64,000 nt of DNA from Amycolatopsis mongoliensis (lineage in GTDB: Bacteria > Actinomycetota > Actinomycetes > Mycobacteriales > Pseudonocardiaceae): assembly GCF_030285665.1 (NCBI RefSeq), contig NZ_CP127295.1, forward strand, positions 2,170,001 through 2,234,000, in the 5' to 3' direction. This document shows, piece by piece, positions 1 to 8,392 of the stretch. Both the position numbers and the translations under genes were made by a program. The notes below the pieces were generated by a model that saw only the letters and a program-made list of their open reading frames with translations, was not told the DNA's origin and searched no databases. Within the stretch, counting starts at the first letter, position 1. Every line of letters starts with the position of its first letter.

Positions 1-11
1 TCCCGGTACAC

Positions 12-623
12 CTACGATCCCCCGCTCTTGCCGCTGCCGCCGGTGCCCCCGGTGCCGCCGCTCTTCCCGCTGATGCCGAAGCCGCCGCGCTGGACGGACT
101 TGCCGGACTTCGTGTTGACGCTGGTGCGCGACGACGGCGCGTCGTACGAGCCGCCGGAGACGTGCTGGCCGATCGTGCCGGTGCCGCCGTAGTTGTAGCG
201 GTAGCTGTTGTAGCCGCCACCCGGGATCGGCAGGAACAGGAAGCCGCCGCTGTGGTATCCGCCGTGACTGCTGACGTAGGTGTCGTCGCAGTAGTCGTCG
301 TTCTGGACGACGCCGTTCGAGTCGGTGCAGACCGCGGTGACGCTGCCTTCCGGCCTGGCGACCGTGTAGAACGTCGCGACGAGCCCGACGAGGCCGACCG
401 TGACGCCGCTGCCGATGAGGATCTTGCGCCGGGTCGCCGCCTTGGCGTCGGCCTGGCGAGCCAGTTCCTCGTCGCGCTCCTCTTGCGCGAGCGCCTGCTG
501 ACGCGCGCGCTGCTCCGCGAGCGAGGGCTGCTTCGGCTGTGTGTTCGAGTCCTGGAATCTCATCGAACCGCGCTTCGGCGGCTCGGGGGGCGGCTGGTCC
601 CCAGTGTTGCTGTCCTGCGTCAT
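12..623 (-). CDS. Conserved membrane protein, Gly/Ser-rich tail, unknown function
   Basis: A 203-aa protein that I do not assign to a named family. Residues 1-65 are hydrophilic, proline- and charge-rich, with an Ala/Arg/Glu helix around 35-65. One transmembrane segment follows at about 68-90 (ILIGSGVTVGLVGLVATFY). The outer part has a short cysteine pair (CTDSN, DYCDD) followed by Tyr/Gly- and Ser/Gly-rich low complexity ending in GGTGG repeats. The topology suggests a single-pass, type II-like surface protein. It starts at an ATG and is divergent from the septum-formation-like gene, with about 95 bp between them for promoters. The low-complexity tail makes homology hard to judge. Confidence 0.75.
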   Translation of the reverse strand: MTQDSNTGDQPPPEPPKRGSMRFQDSNTQPKQPSLAEQRARQQALAQEERDEELARQADAKAATRRKILIGSGVTVGLVGLVATFYTVARPEGSVTAVCTDSNGVVQNDDYCDDTYVSSHGGYHSGGFLFLPIPGGGYNSYRYNYGGTGTIGQHVSGGSYDAPSSRTSVNTKSGKSVQRGGFGISGKSGGTGGTGGSGKSGGS

Positions 624-717
624 GTGCGCTCCGTAATCCCGGCCACCACGAAACCGTGACCCACCCTAACCACCCGGATCGCGCACGTCGCGCGCGGCGC
701 GGGCATCATGGACTGCG

Positions 718-1746
718 ATGTCTCCCAGCGCCGATCGGTTCCCCACCGCCACGCAGACGCTGCGCACCCGCGTCGTGATGGGCGGGATCTTCGCGGGCGC
801 GCTCATCGCGCTCGCCCTCAGCGTCGTGTTCTCCTGGAGCGACGGCATCGCCGGAGGGGCCGGCGGCGGCGCCGGCAAGCTCTCGGCCGAGGCCGAGGAG
901 GCCTTCCACTCCCCGCCCGGCAGCTGCCTGACCTGGGACAACCCGGACGCGAGCGACGCGCGCAAGGTGGCCTGCACCCAGCCGCACCTGTTCGAGGTGA
1001 CGACGCTCGTCGACATCGGCGCCCAGTTCCCGGCGGGCGCGCCGGTGCCCTCGCTGGAGCAGTGGCAGCAGATCGCGCAGCAGAAGTGCACCGCGGACGT
1101 GAAGCCGTACCTCGGCCACAACCTCGACCCCTACGGCAAGCTCACCACGAACCTGCTGCGCCCGACGCCGTCGCAGTGGGACGACGGCGACCGCCAGCTG
1201 CGGTGCGGCCTGCAGTGGGCCGGCCCCGGCGGCAAGCTGCTGCCGACGACCGGGCCGGCGAAGGCGCAGGACCAGTCGCTCGTCTTCGAGCCGGGCACCT
1301 GCCTCGCGCTGCAGGGCAAGGGCGTCGGCGACCCGGTCGACTGCGCGAAGCCGCACTCCTACGAGATCATCGCGACCCTCGACCTCAAGACGAAGTTCAA
1401 GGACACCTACCCGAAGCAGGACGACCAGAAGGCCTGGCTCGACACCGAGTGCACCAAGCAGGCAGCGGACTACACGGGCGGTGCCGACCTCGACGCGAAG
1501 AAACTGATCCTGACCTGGGACCTGCGGGAGCAGGAGAGCTGGGACGCCGGTTCGACCAAGGTCAACTGCAAGGTCGCGGCGCTCCTGCCGGACAAGAGCG
1601 GCCTGCAGGCGGTCACCGGCAGCATCAAGGCCGCCCCGGCGGGGCCCGACGGCGGCCAGCCGCAGGACGGTGGCCCGCCTTCGGACGGGGGCGGCGGGCC
1701 GACGACGTCGAGCTCCGCCCCGCCGTCGACGAAGAAGAACGGCTGA
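718..1746 (+). CDS. Septum-formation family membrane protein
   Basis: A 342-aa protein with a short cytoplasmic N-terminus, one transmembrane helix (about residues 20-40) and a long extracytoplasmic region. That region contains two copies of a Cys...Cys-x2-PH module: GSCLTW...ACTQPHLFEV and GTCLAL...DCAKPHSYEI. This is the pattern of the actinobacterial Septum_form domain (family knowledge), whose biochemical role is poorly defined. The C-terminus is a Pro/Gly/Ser-rich tail. The stop overlaps the start of the downstream zincin (TGATG), so the two are probably translated together. Confidence 0.8.
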   Translation: MSPSADRFPTATQTLRTRVVMGGIFAGALIALALSVVFSWSDGIAGGAGGGAGKLSAEAEEAFHSPPGSCLTWDNPDASDARKVACTQPHLFEVTTLVDIGAQFPAGAPVPSLEQWQQIAQQKCTADVKPYLGHNLDPYGKLTTNLLRPTPSQWDDGDRQLRCGLQWAGPGGKLLPTTGPAKAQDQSLVFEPGTCLALQGKGVGDPVDCAKPHSYEIIATLDLKTKFKDTYPKQDDQKAWLDTECTKQAADYTGGADLDAKKLILTWDLREQESWDAGSTKVNCKVAALLPDKSGLQAVTGSIKAAPAGPDGGQPQDGGPPSDGGGGPTTSSSAPPSTKKNG

Positions 1747-2096
1747 TGCCCGTCGAGATGGGCCGGGAGCGGTTCGAGGAACTGGTCTCGGAGGCCCTGG
1801 ACGAGGTGCCGCCCGAGTTCGCGAAGGCGATGGACAACGTCGTCGTGCTGGTCGAGGAGTTCAACGACGAGGCGCCGGACATCCTCGGGCTCTACCACGG
1901 GATCGCGCTGACCGAACGGACGTCGTCCTACGGCGGGGTGCTGCCCGACCGGATCTCGATCTACCGGCAGCCGATCCTCGCCATGTGCGAAGACGAGGAC
2001 GAGGTCGTCGAGGAGGTCCTCATCACCGTCGTGCACGAGCTGGGTCACCACTTCGGGATCGACGACGCCCGGCTGCACGAGCTCGGCTGGGGCTGA
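1746..2096 (+). CDS. Metallopeptidase family protein (DUF1025 zincin)
   Basis: A 116-aa zincin-like protein. The C-terminal motif HELGHHFGIDD fits the HExxHxxGxxD zinc-binding pattern of the DUF1025/possible zinc metallopeptidase family, and the length is typical for that family. The ATG at 1746 overlaps the preceding TGA by one base. An acidic run (EDEDEVVEEV) precedes the metal site. The substrate is unknown. Coupling to a membrane septum-formation-like gene suggests a shared cell-envelope or housekeeping function (inference). Confidence 0.88.
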   Translation: MPVEMGRERFEELVSEALDEVPPEFAKAMDNVVVLVEEFNDEAPDILGLYHGIALTERTSSYGGVLPDRISIYRQPILAMCEDEDEVVEEVLITVVHELGHHFGIDDARLHELGWG

Positions 2097-2196
2097 ACCC
2101 GCACTAGTAGTGACACCGTGACCACAACCGGGTGACCTCACCCTTATCCTGTTACTCGAAGTCATGGGGTGACTGCGATGAGTGCCGGGGGGCCCG

Positions 2197-3441
2197 ATGA
2201 ATCCTGCTCGAAGACTCACGTGGCTGCTGACGTCGAGCGCGTCCTCGCACCTGGGCGACGGCATCGGCAAGGTGGCACTGCCCCTGCTGGCCACGACGCT
2301 GACCCGCGATCCCGTGCTCATCGCCGGGCTGTCCGCCACCCAGTTCCTGCCCTGGCTGCTGTTCGCCGCCGTCGCCGGCGCGCTGGTCGACCGGATCGAC
2401 CGGCGGCGCGCGATGATCGTCGCGAACACCGCCCGCGCCGTCGCGGTCGGCACCCTCGCGGTGCTCGTCGCCACCGGCGGGATGACGATCTGGCTGGTCT
2501 ACTTGACGGCGCTGGTCATCGGGACCGCCGAAACGGTCGCGGACAGCGCGGCCAACGCCCTGATCCCGGCGGTCGTCGGCGACGGCTCGCTCGACGCCGC
2601 CAACAGCAAGCTTCAGGCGTGCGAGATCGTCGGCCAGACGTTCCTCGGCGGCCCGATCGGCAGCATGACGTTCGCGCTCTTCGCCGCGTTCCCCTTCGTC
2701 CTGAATTCCGCGGGCTTCGCGATCGCGGCCGCGGTGCTGCTCGGGCTCGCCGGCACCTACCGCGGACAGGCCGAGGTGCACCCGCCCACGCGACTGCGCA
2801 CCGAACTGGCCGACGGCCTGCGCTGGCTGCGCGGGAACGCGCTGCTCATGCGCCTGGTCGTCGTCGCCGGGCTGCTCAGCCTGGTCAGCGAGCTCGCGCA
2901 GGCGCAGCTGGTGCTCTACGCGCTCGACGACCTCCACCTGTCCGACGCGGCCTTCGGGTTCTTCGCGTTCGTCGGGGGCATCGGCGGGCTCCTCGGCGCG
3001 GGCGTCGCAGCGCGGCTCGTGCGCGCGGCCGGCCGCCGCGCGGTCGTGGTCGGCGGGGCCCTCTGCTGCGGCGCCGGGTTCGGCGGGATGGGCCTGGTGC
3101 GCTCGCCGGTCGCGGGCGCGGCGCTGTTCGGCCTGTTCGCGGCCGCGGTGGTCGCGGTCAACGTCGTGCTCGCCACCGCGCGGCACACGCTGGTGCCCGG
3201 CGAGCTGCTCGGCCGGGTGCTCGGGGTCTGGCGCACGGTCGTCTGGGGCGCGATCCCGCTCGGTGCCCTGCTCGGCGGGGTGCTGACCGAAGCGCTCGGC
3301 AGCGCGGCACGCACGTTCGCCGTGTCCGGGCTGGCGATGCTGGTGATCGCCGCGTTCGCTTCCGGCGCACTGCGGCGCTTCCCGCTCGATGACAAATCGG
3401 ACTCAGCCGCGCCGCTAGAGCACCAGGAACCGGGTTTGTGA
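2197..3441 (+). CDS. MFS transporter (enterobactin-exporter/MFS_3-like)
   Basis: A roughly 414-aa major facilitator superfamily protein with about twelve hydrophobic segments. The loop-2 motif VDRIDRRRAM (a variant of GxLaDrxgrR/K) appears after the second helix. The arrangement resembles the MFS_3 group, which includes macrolide and siderophore exporters; the substrate cannot be read from the sequence. I place the start at ATG 2197 behind a G-rich ribosome-binding site; an in-frame GTG at 2182 is possible. Confidence 0.85.
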   Translation: MNPARRLTWLLTSSASSHLGDGIGKVALPLLATTLTRDPVLIAGLSATQFLPWLLFAAVAGALVDRIDRRRAMIVANTARAVAVGTLAVLVATGGMTIWLVYLTALVIGTAETVADSAANALIPAVVGDGSLDAANSKLQACEIVGQTFLGGPIGSMTFALFAAFPFVLNSAGFAIAAAVLLGLAGTYRGQAEVHPPTRLRTELADGLRWLRGNALLMRLVVVAGLLSLVSELAQAQLVLYALDDLHLSDAAFGFFAFVGGIGGLLGAGVAARLVRAAGRRAVVVGGALCCGAGFGGMGLVRSPVAGAALFGLFAAAVVAVNVVLATARHTLVPGELLGRVLGVWRTVVWGAIPLGALLGGVLTEALGSAARTFAVSGLAMLVIAAFASGALRRFPLDDKSDSAAPLEHQEPGL

Positions 3442-3479
3442 GCTGAAATGTCTCATCACCCAGGTGGTGGGAGGCGGCT

Positions 3480-3962
3480 ATGCGCACCGTGGACCCCGGT
3501 ACCGGCACCGATGCCGGACCCGACTTCGACGAGCCTCCGGGCGAGTCCGAGGAGGTCAAGGCGACACCGCCGCAGTCACGCCGGATGCTCGTGCTGTGCG
3601 CGGTCGCCGGGTTCGTGCTCGGCGGTGGCGTGCTCGGGCTGCTCTGGGGCCTGTCCGGGGTGCACGCGGGCGCGCTCGACGACGCGCTGGCCGCGTGCCA
3701 GGCCCTCGACCGCGTCGGCGAGCTGCCGGACACGAGCCGGGACGCGCAGCCGTCGCTGACGCCCGGTCTCACGCCCGAACGGCTGCACCGGATCACGGCG
3801 GCACGCGAGCTGTCCGCGGCCGCCGCCCAGGTCAACGCGACCTACCAGCCGCTGGCCGACCACATCGACGGCGTCAGCCGCATGGTGCTCAGCCTGCACT
3901 TCAACGACATCTCCGGCCAGCGGCACCTGGTCCAGGCGCAGGAGATCTGCGCCCGGATCTGA
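3480..3962 (+). CDS. Single-pass membrane protein of unknown function
   Basis: A 160-aa protein with an acidic N-terminus, a transmembrane helix at about 40-63 (MLVLCAVAGFVLGGGVLGLLWGL) and an exported helical domain with two cysteines (ACQAL and EICARI). No family recognised. Its TGA stop abuts the opposing stop of the DUF4232 gene, the six bases TGATCA serving both strands, so the pair is convergent with no spacer. Confidence 0.75.
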   Translation: MRTVDPGTGTDAGPDFDEPPGESEEVKATPPQSRRMLVLCAVAGFVLGGGVLGLLWGLSGVHAGALDDALAACQALDRVGELPDTSRDAQPSLTPGLTPERLHRITAARELSAAAAQVNATYQPLADHIDGVSRMVLSLHFNDISGQRHLVQAQEICARI

Positions 3963-4604
3963 TCAGGACGGGTGGACCGTCTTCACCGCGAGCTGGTTGC
4001 CGGGGATCTTCGTGCCGGCGCAGGCGGTGCCGTCGGACGGCACGAAGTTCGACGCCGTCTCCTGCGGCAGGTAGATGCGCAGGCCCTTCACCGAAGTCGG
4101 CTGGCAGGTGCCCGGGTCGAAGTTCCGGACGTTGACGAACTGGATGTCGGCGACCGCGCTCTGGCCCGGGTTCAGCTTCACCGCGTTGCCCTTGGTGCCT
4201 TCGCGGAACGCGTCCTTGCCGACCTGGTGCCCGTCGTTGCCCGCCACGTAGGAGACCCCGGGGAAGCCCTGGATCTCGCACGGCTTCGCGCTGGTGTTCT
4301 TGATGAGCAGCGGCCGGTACACCGAACCCGCGCCGGCGTCGCCCTGGCCGAGCGACAGCGCGACGTCGCCGGCCTTGCAGAGACCGTTGTCCACCGGCTG
4401 GGCGGGCGGCGACGAGGCCGGCGTCGAGCTGCTCGGGCTGGACGCGGCGGTGGTGGCCGTGGTCGAGGTGGGTGAGGCCGAGGTCGACGGCGTCGAGCTG
4501 CTCGCCGCGGGCGTGGTTCCGCCACTTCCGCAGGCGGAGAGCGCGAGAACGCCCGCCGAAGCCGCGACGACGGGGAACAACCGTGAAAGCTTCGTCCGAA
4601 CCAT
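3963..4604 (-). CDS. DUF4232-domain lipoprotein
   Basis: A 213-aa secreted lipoprotein. It has a basic N-terminus, a hydrophobic stretch and a lipobox LSAC at about residues 22-25, then a Ser/Thr/Pro linker to about residue 75. The C-terminal beta-rich domain of about 130 aa (LCKAGDVALSL, PLLIKNTSAKPCEIQGFPGV) matches the DUF4232 pattern found in many actinobacterial lipoproteins. The two cysteine pairs probably form disulfides. A GGGAGG ribosome-binding site precedes the ATG by about 8 nt. Function unknown. Confidence 0.88.
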   Translation of the reverse strand: MVRTKLSRLFPVVAASAGVLALSACGSGGTTPAASSSTPSTSASPTSTTATTAASSPSSSTPASSPPAQPVDNGLCKAGDVALSLGQGDAGAGSVYRPLLIKNTSAKPCEIQGFPGVSYVAGNDGHQVGKDAFREGTKGNAVKLNPGQSAVADIQFVNVRNFDPGTCQPTSVKGLRIYLPQETASNFVPSDGTACAGTKIPGNQLAVKTVHPS

Positions 4605-4726
4605 GTCAATCGCCTCCCTGGTGTGGTGCTACTGGGTAGACGTACGGAGCTGGAGCAGGTTGGTTCAGCCCGTTAATTCCCCACCAAACGTGTCTTAAAC
4701 GTGACGGGATCACACTTTCGTGACGA

Positions 4727-5344
4727 TCAGAGCGGCGTGTCGACCCAGGTCAGGCAGTGCCACTCGCCGTCCGGACGGGCGTCCAGCTCCACCAGGCCGG
4801 TGTTCGGGATCAGCGCCGCGTTGGCGACGTCCGCGTGGACGTTCGGCGCCAGCCACTCGGCGGACAGCCGGATCGCACCACCGTGGCTGACCAGCGCGAT
4901 CACGCTGTCCGGGTCGGCCTGCTCGTGCTTGGCGCGCAGCCGGCCGACCGCGTCGAGCATGCGGGTGCGCACGCTCGTGCCGCTTTCGCCGCCGGGCAGC
5001 GACGGCGTCAGCTCGCCGAGCGTCCACCGCCGCACCGTCTCCATGTAGGTCCGGATCGACTCGTGGTCGGTCGCCCCTTCGAGGTCACCCGCGACGACCT
5101 CGTGGACGCCGTCGACGACCTGGACGTCCAGCGAGAACCGCGCGGCCAGCGGCGCCGCCGTCTGCTGGGCGCGGGTCGCCTGCGACGCGTAGACCGCGGC
5201 GATCGGCTCCCCCGCGAGCCGCGCCGCGAGGTCGTCGGCCTGGGTGCGGCCGAGCTCGGTCAGCGGCGGGCCGGGCAGGGCGGTGTCGAGCGCGCCGCGG
5301 ACGTTCCCGTCGGTCTGACCGTGGCGGATGAGCAGCAGCCTCAC
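4727..5344 (-). CDS. Histidine phosphatase family protein
   Basis: A 205-aa phosphoglycerate-mutase-like phosphatase. The RHG motif (LLIRHGQTDGN) with the phospho-accepting histidine lies at residues 6-8, and the second conserved histidine is in LVSHGG near residue 160. The GTG start (5344) overlaps the pheA stop as GTGA, so it is translationally coupled to prephenate dehydratase. This pair is common in actinobacteria. The substrate is unknown; a small phospho-metabolite is likely. Confidence 0.9.
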   Translation of the reverse strand: MRLLLIRHGQTDGNVRGALDTALPGPPLTELGRTQADDLAARLAGEPIAAVYASQATRAQQTAAPLAARFSLDVQVVDGVHEVVAGDLEGATDHESIRTYMETVRRWTLGELTPSLPGGESGTSVRTRMLDAVGRLRAKHEQADPDSVIALVSHGGAIRLSAEWLAPNVHADVANAALIPNTGLVELDARPDGEWHCLTWVDTPL

Positions 5345-6249
5345 GCCAGGTCCCCCTTGCGGACCGCGTCGGCCCACATGGCCGCGTCGACGAAGTCGTC
5401 GTTGCCGGCCCCGGGCTCGATCGTGGAGCGCGTCCCGTCGGCGCGCGGGTGCGAGCCGAGGAACCGCAGGTTGCGGCAGAGCCGGCGCAGCGCCGTCAGC
5501 GCGTCGAGGATCCGCGGCTCGGCCACGTGGCCCTCGAAGTCCATGAAGAAGCGGTACTCGCCGAAGTTGTTGCGGGTCGGGCGGGCGTCGAGCCGGGTCA
5601 GGTTGATCCCGCGGTCGGCCAGCGCGGTGAGCAGCTCGGCGAGCGTGCCGGTGCGGTTCACGGCCGCGGCGACCACGGACGTCCGGTCGGCACCCGTCGG
5701 CTCCGGCAGCTCGCCCGGCGGGCGGACCAGCAGGAACCGCGTCACGGCGTCGCTGACGTCGGCCACCTCGGTCGCCAGCACCTCGAGGTCGTAGTGCTCG
5801 ACGGCGACCGGCGCGCAGACGGCGGCGTCGAACTGACCGTCCAGCACGCCGACCGCGGCCGCCGACGTCGACGACGACGCCACCGGGCGCGCGTCCGGCA
5901 GGTTCGCCTCCAGCCACTCGCGGACCTGGGCGAGCGCGTGCGGGTGGCTGGCGACGGTCTTGATGTCCCCGCCGCCGCGCCGCGCGAGCACGCTGAAGTG
6001 GACCGGCAGGATGTGTTCGGCCACGGCGACCAGCGGGGTCGACTCGCTGAGCGCGTCGAGGGTGGCGGGCACCACGCCCTCGACCGAGTTCTCGATGGGG
6101 ACGCACGCGGCGTCCGCCTCGCCCTCGCGGACGGCCGTCATCGCCAGCCGGACGGTCTCGACCGGAATCAGTTCTTCGCCGCCCGCGAGGGCTCGCGCGG
6201 CCTGTTCGGTGAAGGTCCCCTGGGGGCCGAAGTATGCGATCCGTGACAC
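5341..6249 (-). CDS. pheA: Prephenate dehydratase
   Basis: A 302-aa prephenate dehydratase, converting prephenate to phenylpyruvate for phenylalanine synthesis. The N-terminus has the family signature YFGPQGTFTEQAA, and the catalytic region includes PIENSVEGVV and a T-R-F motif (AVTRFLLV). A C-terminal ACT domain follows, with the GTLAELL...NLTRLDARPTR region expected to bind phenylalanine for feedback inhibition. No chorismate mutase domain is fused. The start is GTG at 6249. It is first in an operon with the histidine phosphatase. Confidence 0.96.
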   Translation of the reverse strand: MSRIAYFGPQGTFTEQAARALAGGEELIPVETVRLAMTAVREGEADAACVPIENSVEGVVPATLDALSESTPLVAVAEHILPVHFSVLARRGGGDIKTVASHPHALAQVREWLEANLPDARPVASSSTSAAAVGVLDGQFDAAVCAPVAVEHYDLEVLATEVADVSDAVTRFLLVRPPGELPEPTGADRTSVVAAAVNRTGTLAELLTALADRGINLTRLDARPTRNNFGEYRFFMDFEGHVAEPRILDALTALRRLCRNLRFLGSHPRADGTRSTIEPGAGNDDFVDAAMWADAVRKGDLA

Positions 6250-6346
6250 AACCCCAGGCTACGGGGCCGCACCGTGGCGACTTTCACTCGGACAGCCGGT
6301 ACCAGAACCGGTTACGCCGGGTGGCATTTTTTGCGATGCTAGGGAT

Positions 6347-6961
6347 GTGACCGCCGACTCGGGCACGCACACCGGCCGTGAGGGCACGCACCCGCCGGTC
6401 TCCCCTCGCACACCGGAGCTGGTGCTGTGCGCCGTCGATGAACCACTCGCCACCGCCTGGACCGTCACCGCCCAAAGGGCAGCCGGCCGGGTCCGGGTGC
6501 ACCGCGGGTCGGTCCTCGACGTCGTCGCCCAGGCCGTGGTCAGCCCGGCCAACTCCTTCGGCTGGATGCGCGGGGGTATCGACGCCGTCTACGCGCGGGC
6601 GTTCCCCGGGGTCGAGCAGAGCGTCCGAAGTGCCGTTTTGGCCTTTCACGGCGGTGAACTGCCCATCGGGGACGCCGTGATCGTCCCGACCGGCGAGGCC
6701 GAACCGGCGTGGCTGATCAGCGCGCCGACCATGCGCGAACCGGGCGAGCGGCTGCCCGCCGACACCGTGCACCCGTACCTCGCGGCGCGCGCGGTGTTCC
6801 TGCAGTGGCGCGACGGCCGGCTCGACCACGGCCCGGTGCGGGAGTTCGTCGACACGATCGCGATGCCCGGGCTCGGCACCGGCGTCGGCGGCGTCGACCC
6901 CGCGACGTGCGCGCGTCAGGTCGCGGCGGCGTGGGACGAGGTTTTCCGTAACTCGCGGTGA
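6347..6961 (+). CDS. Macro-domain-like protein
   Basis: A 204-aa protein whose core resembles a macro domain. VVSPANSFGWMRGGIDAVY matches the (I/V)VNxAN...GGGVDxAI ligand-binding loop, and MPGLGTGVGG matches the second, phosphate-binding loop. Macro domains bind or hydrolyse ADP-ribose and related adducts. The usual GGGVAGAI loop is altered (RGGIDAVYAR), so the ligand preference could differ. I use GTG 6347 as the start, giving an N-terminal extension of about 30 aa; a later start is possible. Divergent from pheA. Confidence 0.82.
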   Translation: MTADSGTHTGREGTHPPVSPRTPELVLCAVDEPLATAWTVTAQRAAGRVRVHRGSVLDVVAQAVVSPANSFGWMRGGIDAVYARAFPGVEQSVRSAVLAFHGGELPIGDAVIVPTGEAEPAWLISAPTMREPGERLPADTVHPYLAARAVFLQWRDGRLDHGPVREFVDTIAMPGLGTGVGGVDPATCARQVAAAWDEVFRNSR

Positions 6962-7074
6962 TCAACCCGAACCCGGCGTGGACTACATCACAGCGCGTTC
7001 ACCGGCCGTAAGCCCTACCGTTGATCGCGCAGGTGAACGTCCGCCAGTGCAGGCGACGGCCGGAGGAGTGTGCG

Positions 7075-8007
7075 ATGACCCGGGTCCGCGAACTCAGCCC
7101 GTATGTCGAGCTGCACCGGGAACAATGGAAAGAACTGCGAAGTTCGACGCCGTTGCCGTTGACGGCGGAGGAGCTGCTGCGCCTGCGGGGCCTCGGTGAG
7201 CAGGTCGACCTGGCCGAGGTGGCCGACGTCTACCTCCCGCTCTCCCGCCTGATCAACCTGCAGGTCGCCGCGCGCCAGCGGCTCTACGAAGCCACCACGA
7301 CGTTCCTCGGGGACGACTCCCGCGGCACGAAGGTCCCCTACGTGATCGGCATCGCCGGGAGCGTGGCGGTCGGCAAGTCGACCACCGCCCGCATCCTGCG
7401 CACGCTGCTCGCCCGCTGGCCGGACCACCCCCGCGTCGACCTGGTCACCACCGACGGGTTCCTGTACCCGCGCGCCGAGCTGATGCGGCGCGGGATCATG
7501 CACCGCAAGGGCTTCCCGGAGAGCTACGACCGCCGCGCGCTGCTGCGGTTCGTCACCGAGGTCAAGTCGGGCGCCGAGCGCGTCGCCGCGCCGGTGTACT
7601 CGCACCTGGCCTACGACATCCTGCCCGGCCAGGAGCAGGTGGTGCAGCAGCCGGACATCCTCATCGTCGAGGGCCTGAACGTGCTGCAGCCGGGCCCGCG
7701 GCTGATGGTGTCCGACCTCTTCGACTTCTCGATCTACGTCGACGCGCACACCGACGACATCCAGCGCTGGTACATCGAGCGCTTCCTGGAACTGCGGCAC
7801 ACGGCGTTCGCCGACCCGGCCTCGCACTTCCACCACTTCGCCGGCCTGCCCGACGACGAGGCCCGCGCCGAAGCGCGGCACCTGTGGCACTCGATCAACG
7901 AGCCGAACCTGATGGAGAACATCAAGCCGACCCGCCCGCGGGCCACCCTGGTCCTGCGCAAGGATGCCGACCACACCATCAACCGGGTCCGCCTGCGCAA
8001 GCTCTGA
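7075..8007 (+). CDS. coaA: Type I pantothenate kinase
   Basis: A 310-aa prokaryotic pantothenate kinase (CoaA), the first committed enzyme of coenzyme A synthesis. The P-loop [12 protein letters not shown] lies near residue 100, followed by TTDGFLYP and RKGFPESYD, both typical of CoaA. The start is an ATG with a GGAGGA ribosome-binding site about 9 nt upstream; upstream in-frame codons would give a non-conserved extension. Monocistronic as seen here. Confidence 0.97.
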   Translation: MTRVRELSPYVELHREQWKELRSSTPLPLTAEELLRLRGLGEQVDLAEVADVYLPLSRLINLQVAARQRLYEATTTFLGDDSRGTKVPYVIGIAGSVAVGKSTTARILRTLLARWPDHPRVDLVTTDGFLYPRAELMRRGIMHRKGFPESYDRRALLRFVTEVKSGAERVAAPVYSHLAYDILPGQEQVVQQPDILIVEGLNVLQPGPRLMVSDLFDFSIYVDAHTDDIQRWYIERFLELRHTAFADPASHFHHFAGLPDDEARAEARHLWHSINEPNLMENIKPTRPRATLVLRKDADHTINRVRLRKL

Positions 8008-8115
8008 TACGTCGGACCGGTGACTCGGCCCGTCACCCACATGCCGACGATTCCCACGCTGGGCGAACATCCGGCCACCCATCGTCGCAACACGCGACTT
8101 TCCGCGTTCGGATCC

Positions 8116-8129
8116 CGGCCGATCGGCCG
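8116..8129. repeat. 14-bp perfect palindrome in intergenic DNA
   Basis: CGGCCGATCGGCCG lies in the 228-bp gap between coaA and the small membrane-protein gene. It may be an operator or a chance GC-rich palindrome. Confidence 0.4.
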
Positions 8130-8235
8130 AGGTGCGGCGTTCAGCCGTAACCGGTTGGCCGATACCGGGCGCCCCCTGCGAAAGCGACCCTGAAGGAGTC
8201 AGGAAAACGACTCTGAGCTGGGGAGGAGGCCCACG

Positions 8236-8391
8236 ATGTTCACGATGATCCTCACGTGGGTCGGTGCGGTGCTCGGTCTGGCCCTGCTCGTCGCGATGGC
8301 CGCCGGAACGTTCGTCGTGGACTTCGACGACAGGCTGCAGGAGCGCCGTCGCAAGACCAAGCCGATCGAACCGGCGGGCCCGCTCCCCTGA
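8236..8391 (+). CDS. Small single-pass membrane protein
   Basis: A 51-aa ORF with a strong GGGAGGAGG ribosome-binding site ending about 6 nt before the ATG. Residues 4-29 form one hydrophobic helix (MILTWVGAVLGLALLVAMAAG), followed by an acidic FDD and a basic, proline-ending tail (QERRRKTKP). The good ribosome-binding site, a membrane helix with a positive-inside tail, and a stop one base from the convergent neighbour's stop support a real gene. Function unknown. Confidence 0.65.
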   Translation: MFTMILTWVGAVLGLALLVAMAAGTFVVDFDDRLQERRRKTKPIEPAGPLP

Positions 8392-8392
8392 T

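Noticed and set aside
708..2096. 462-aa frame covering the septum-formation region
   Set aside because: Only its last 116 codons (from 1746) match a family; the earlier part is out of frame with the membrane protein.
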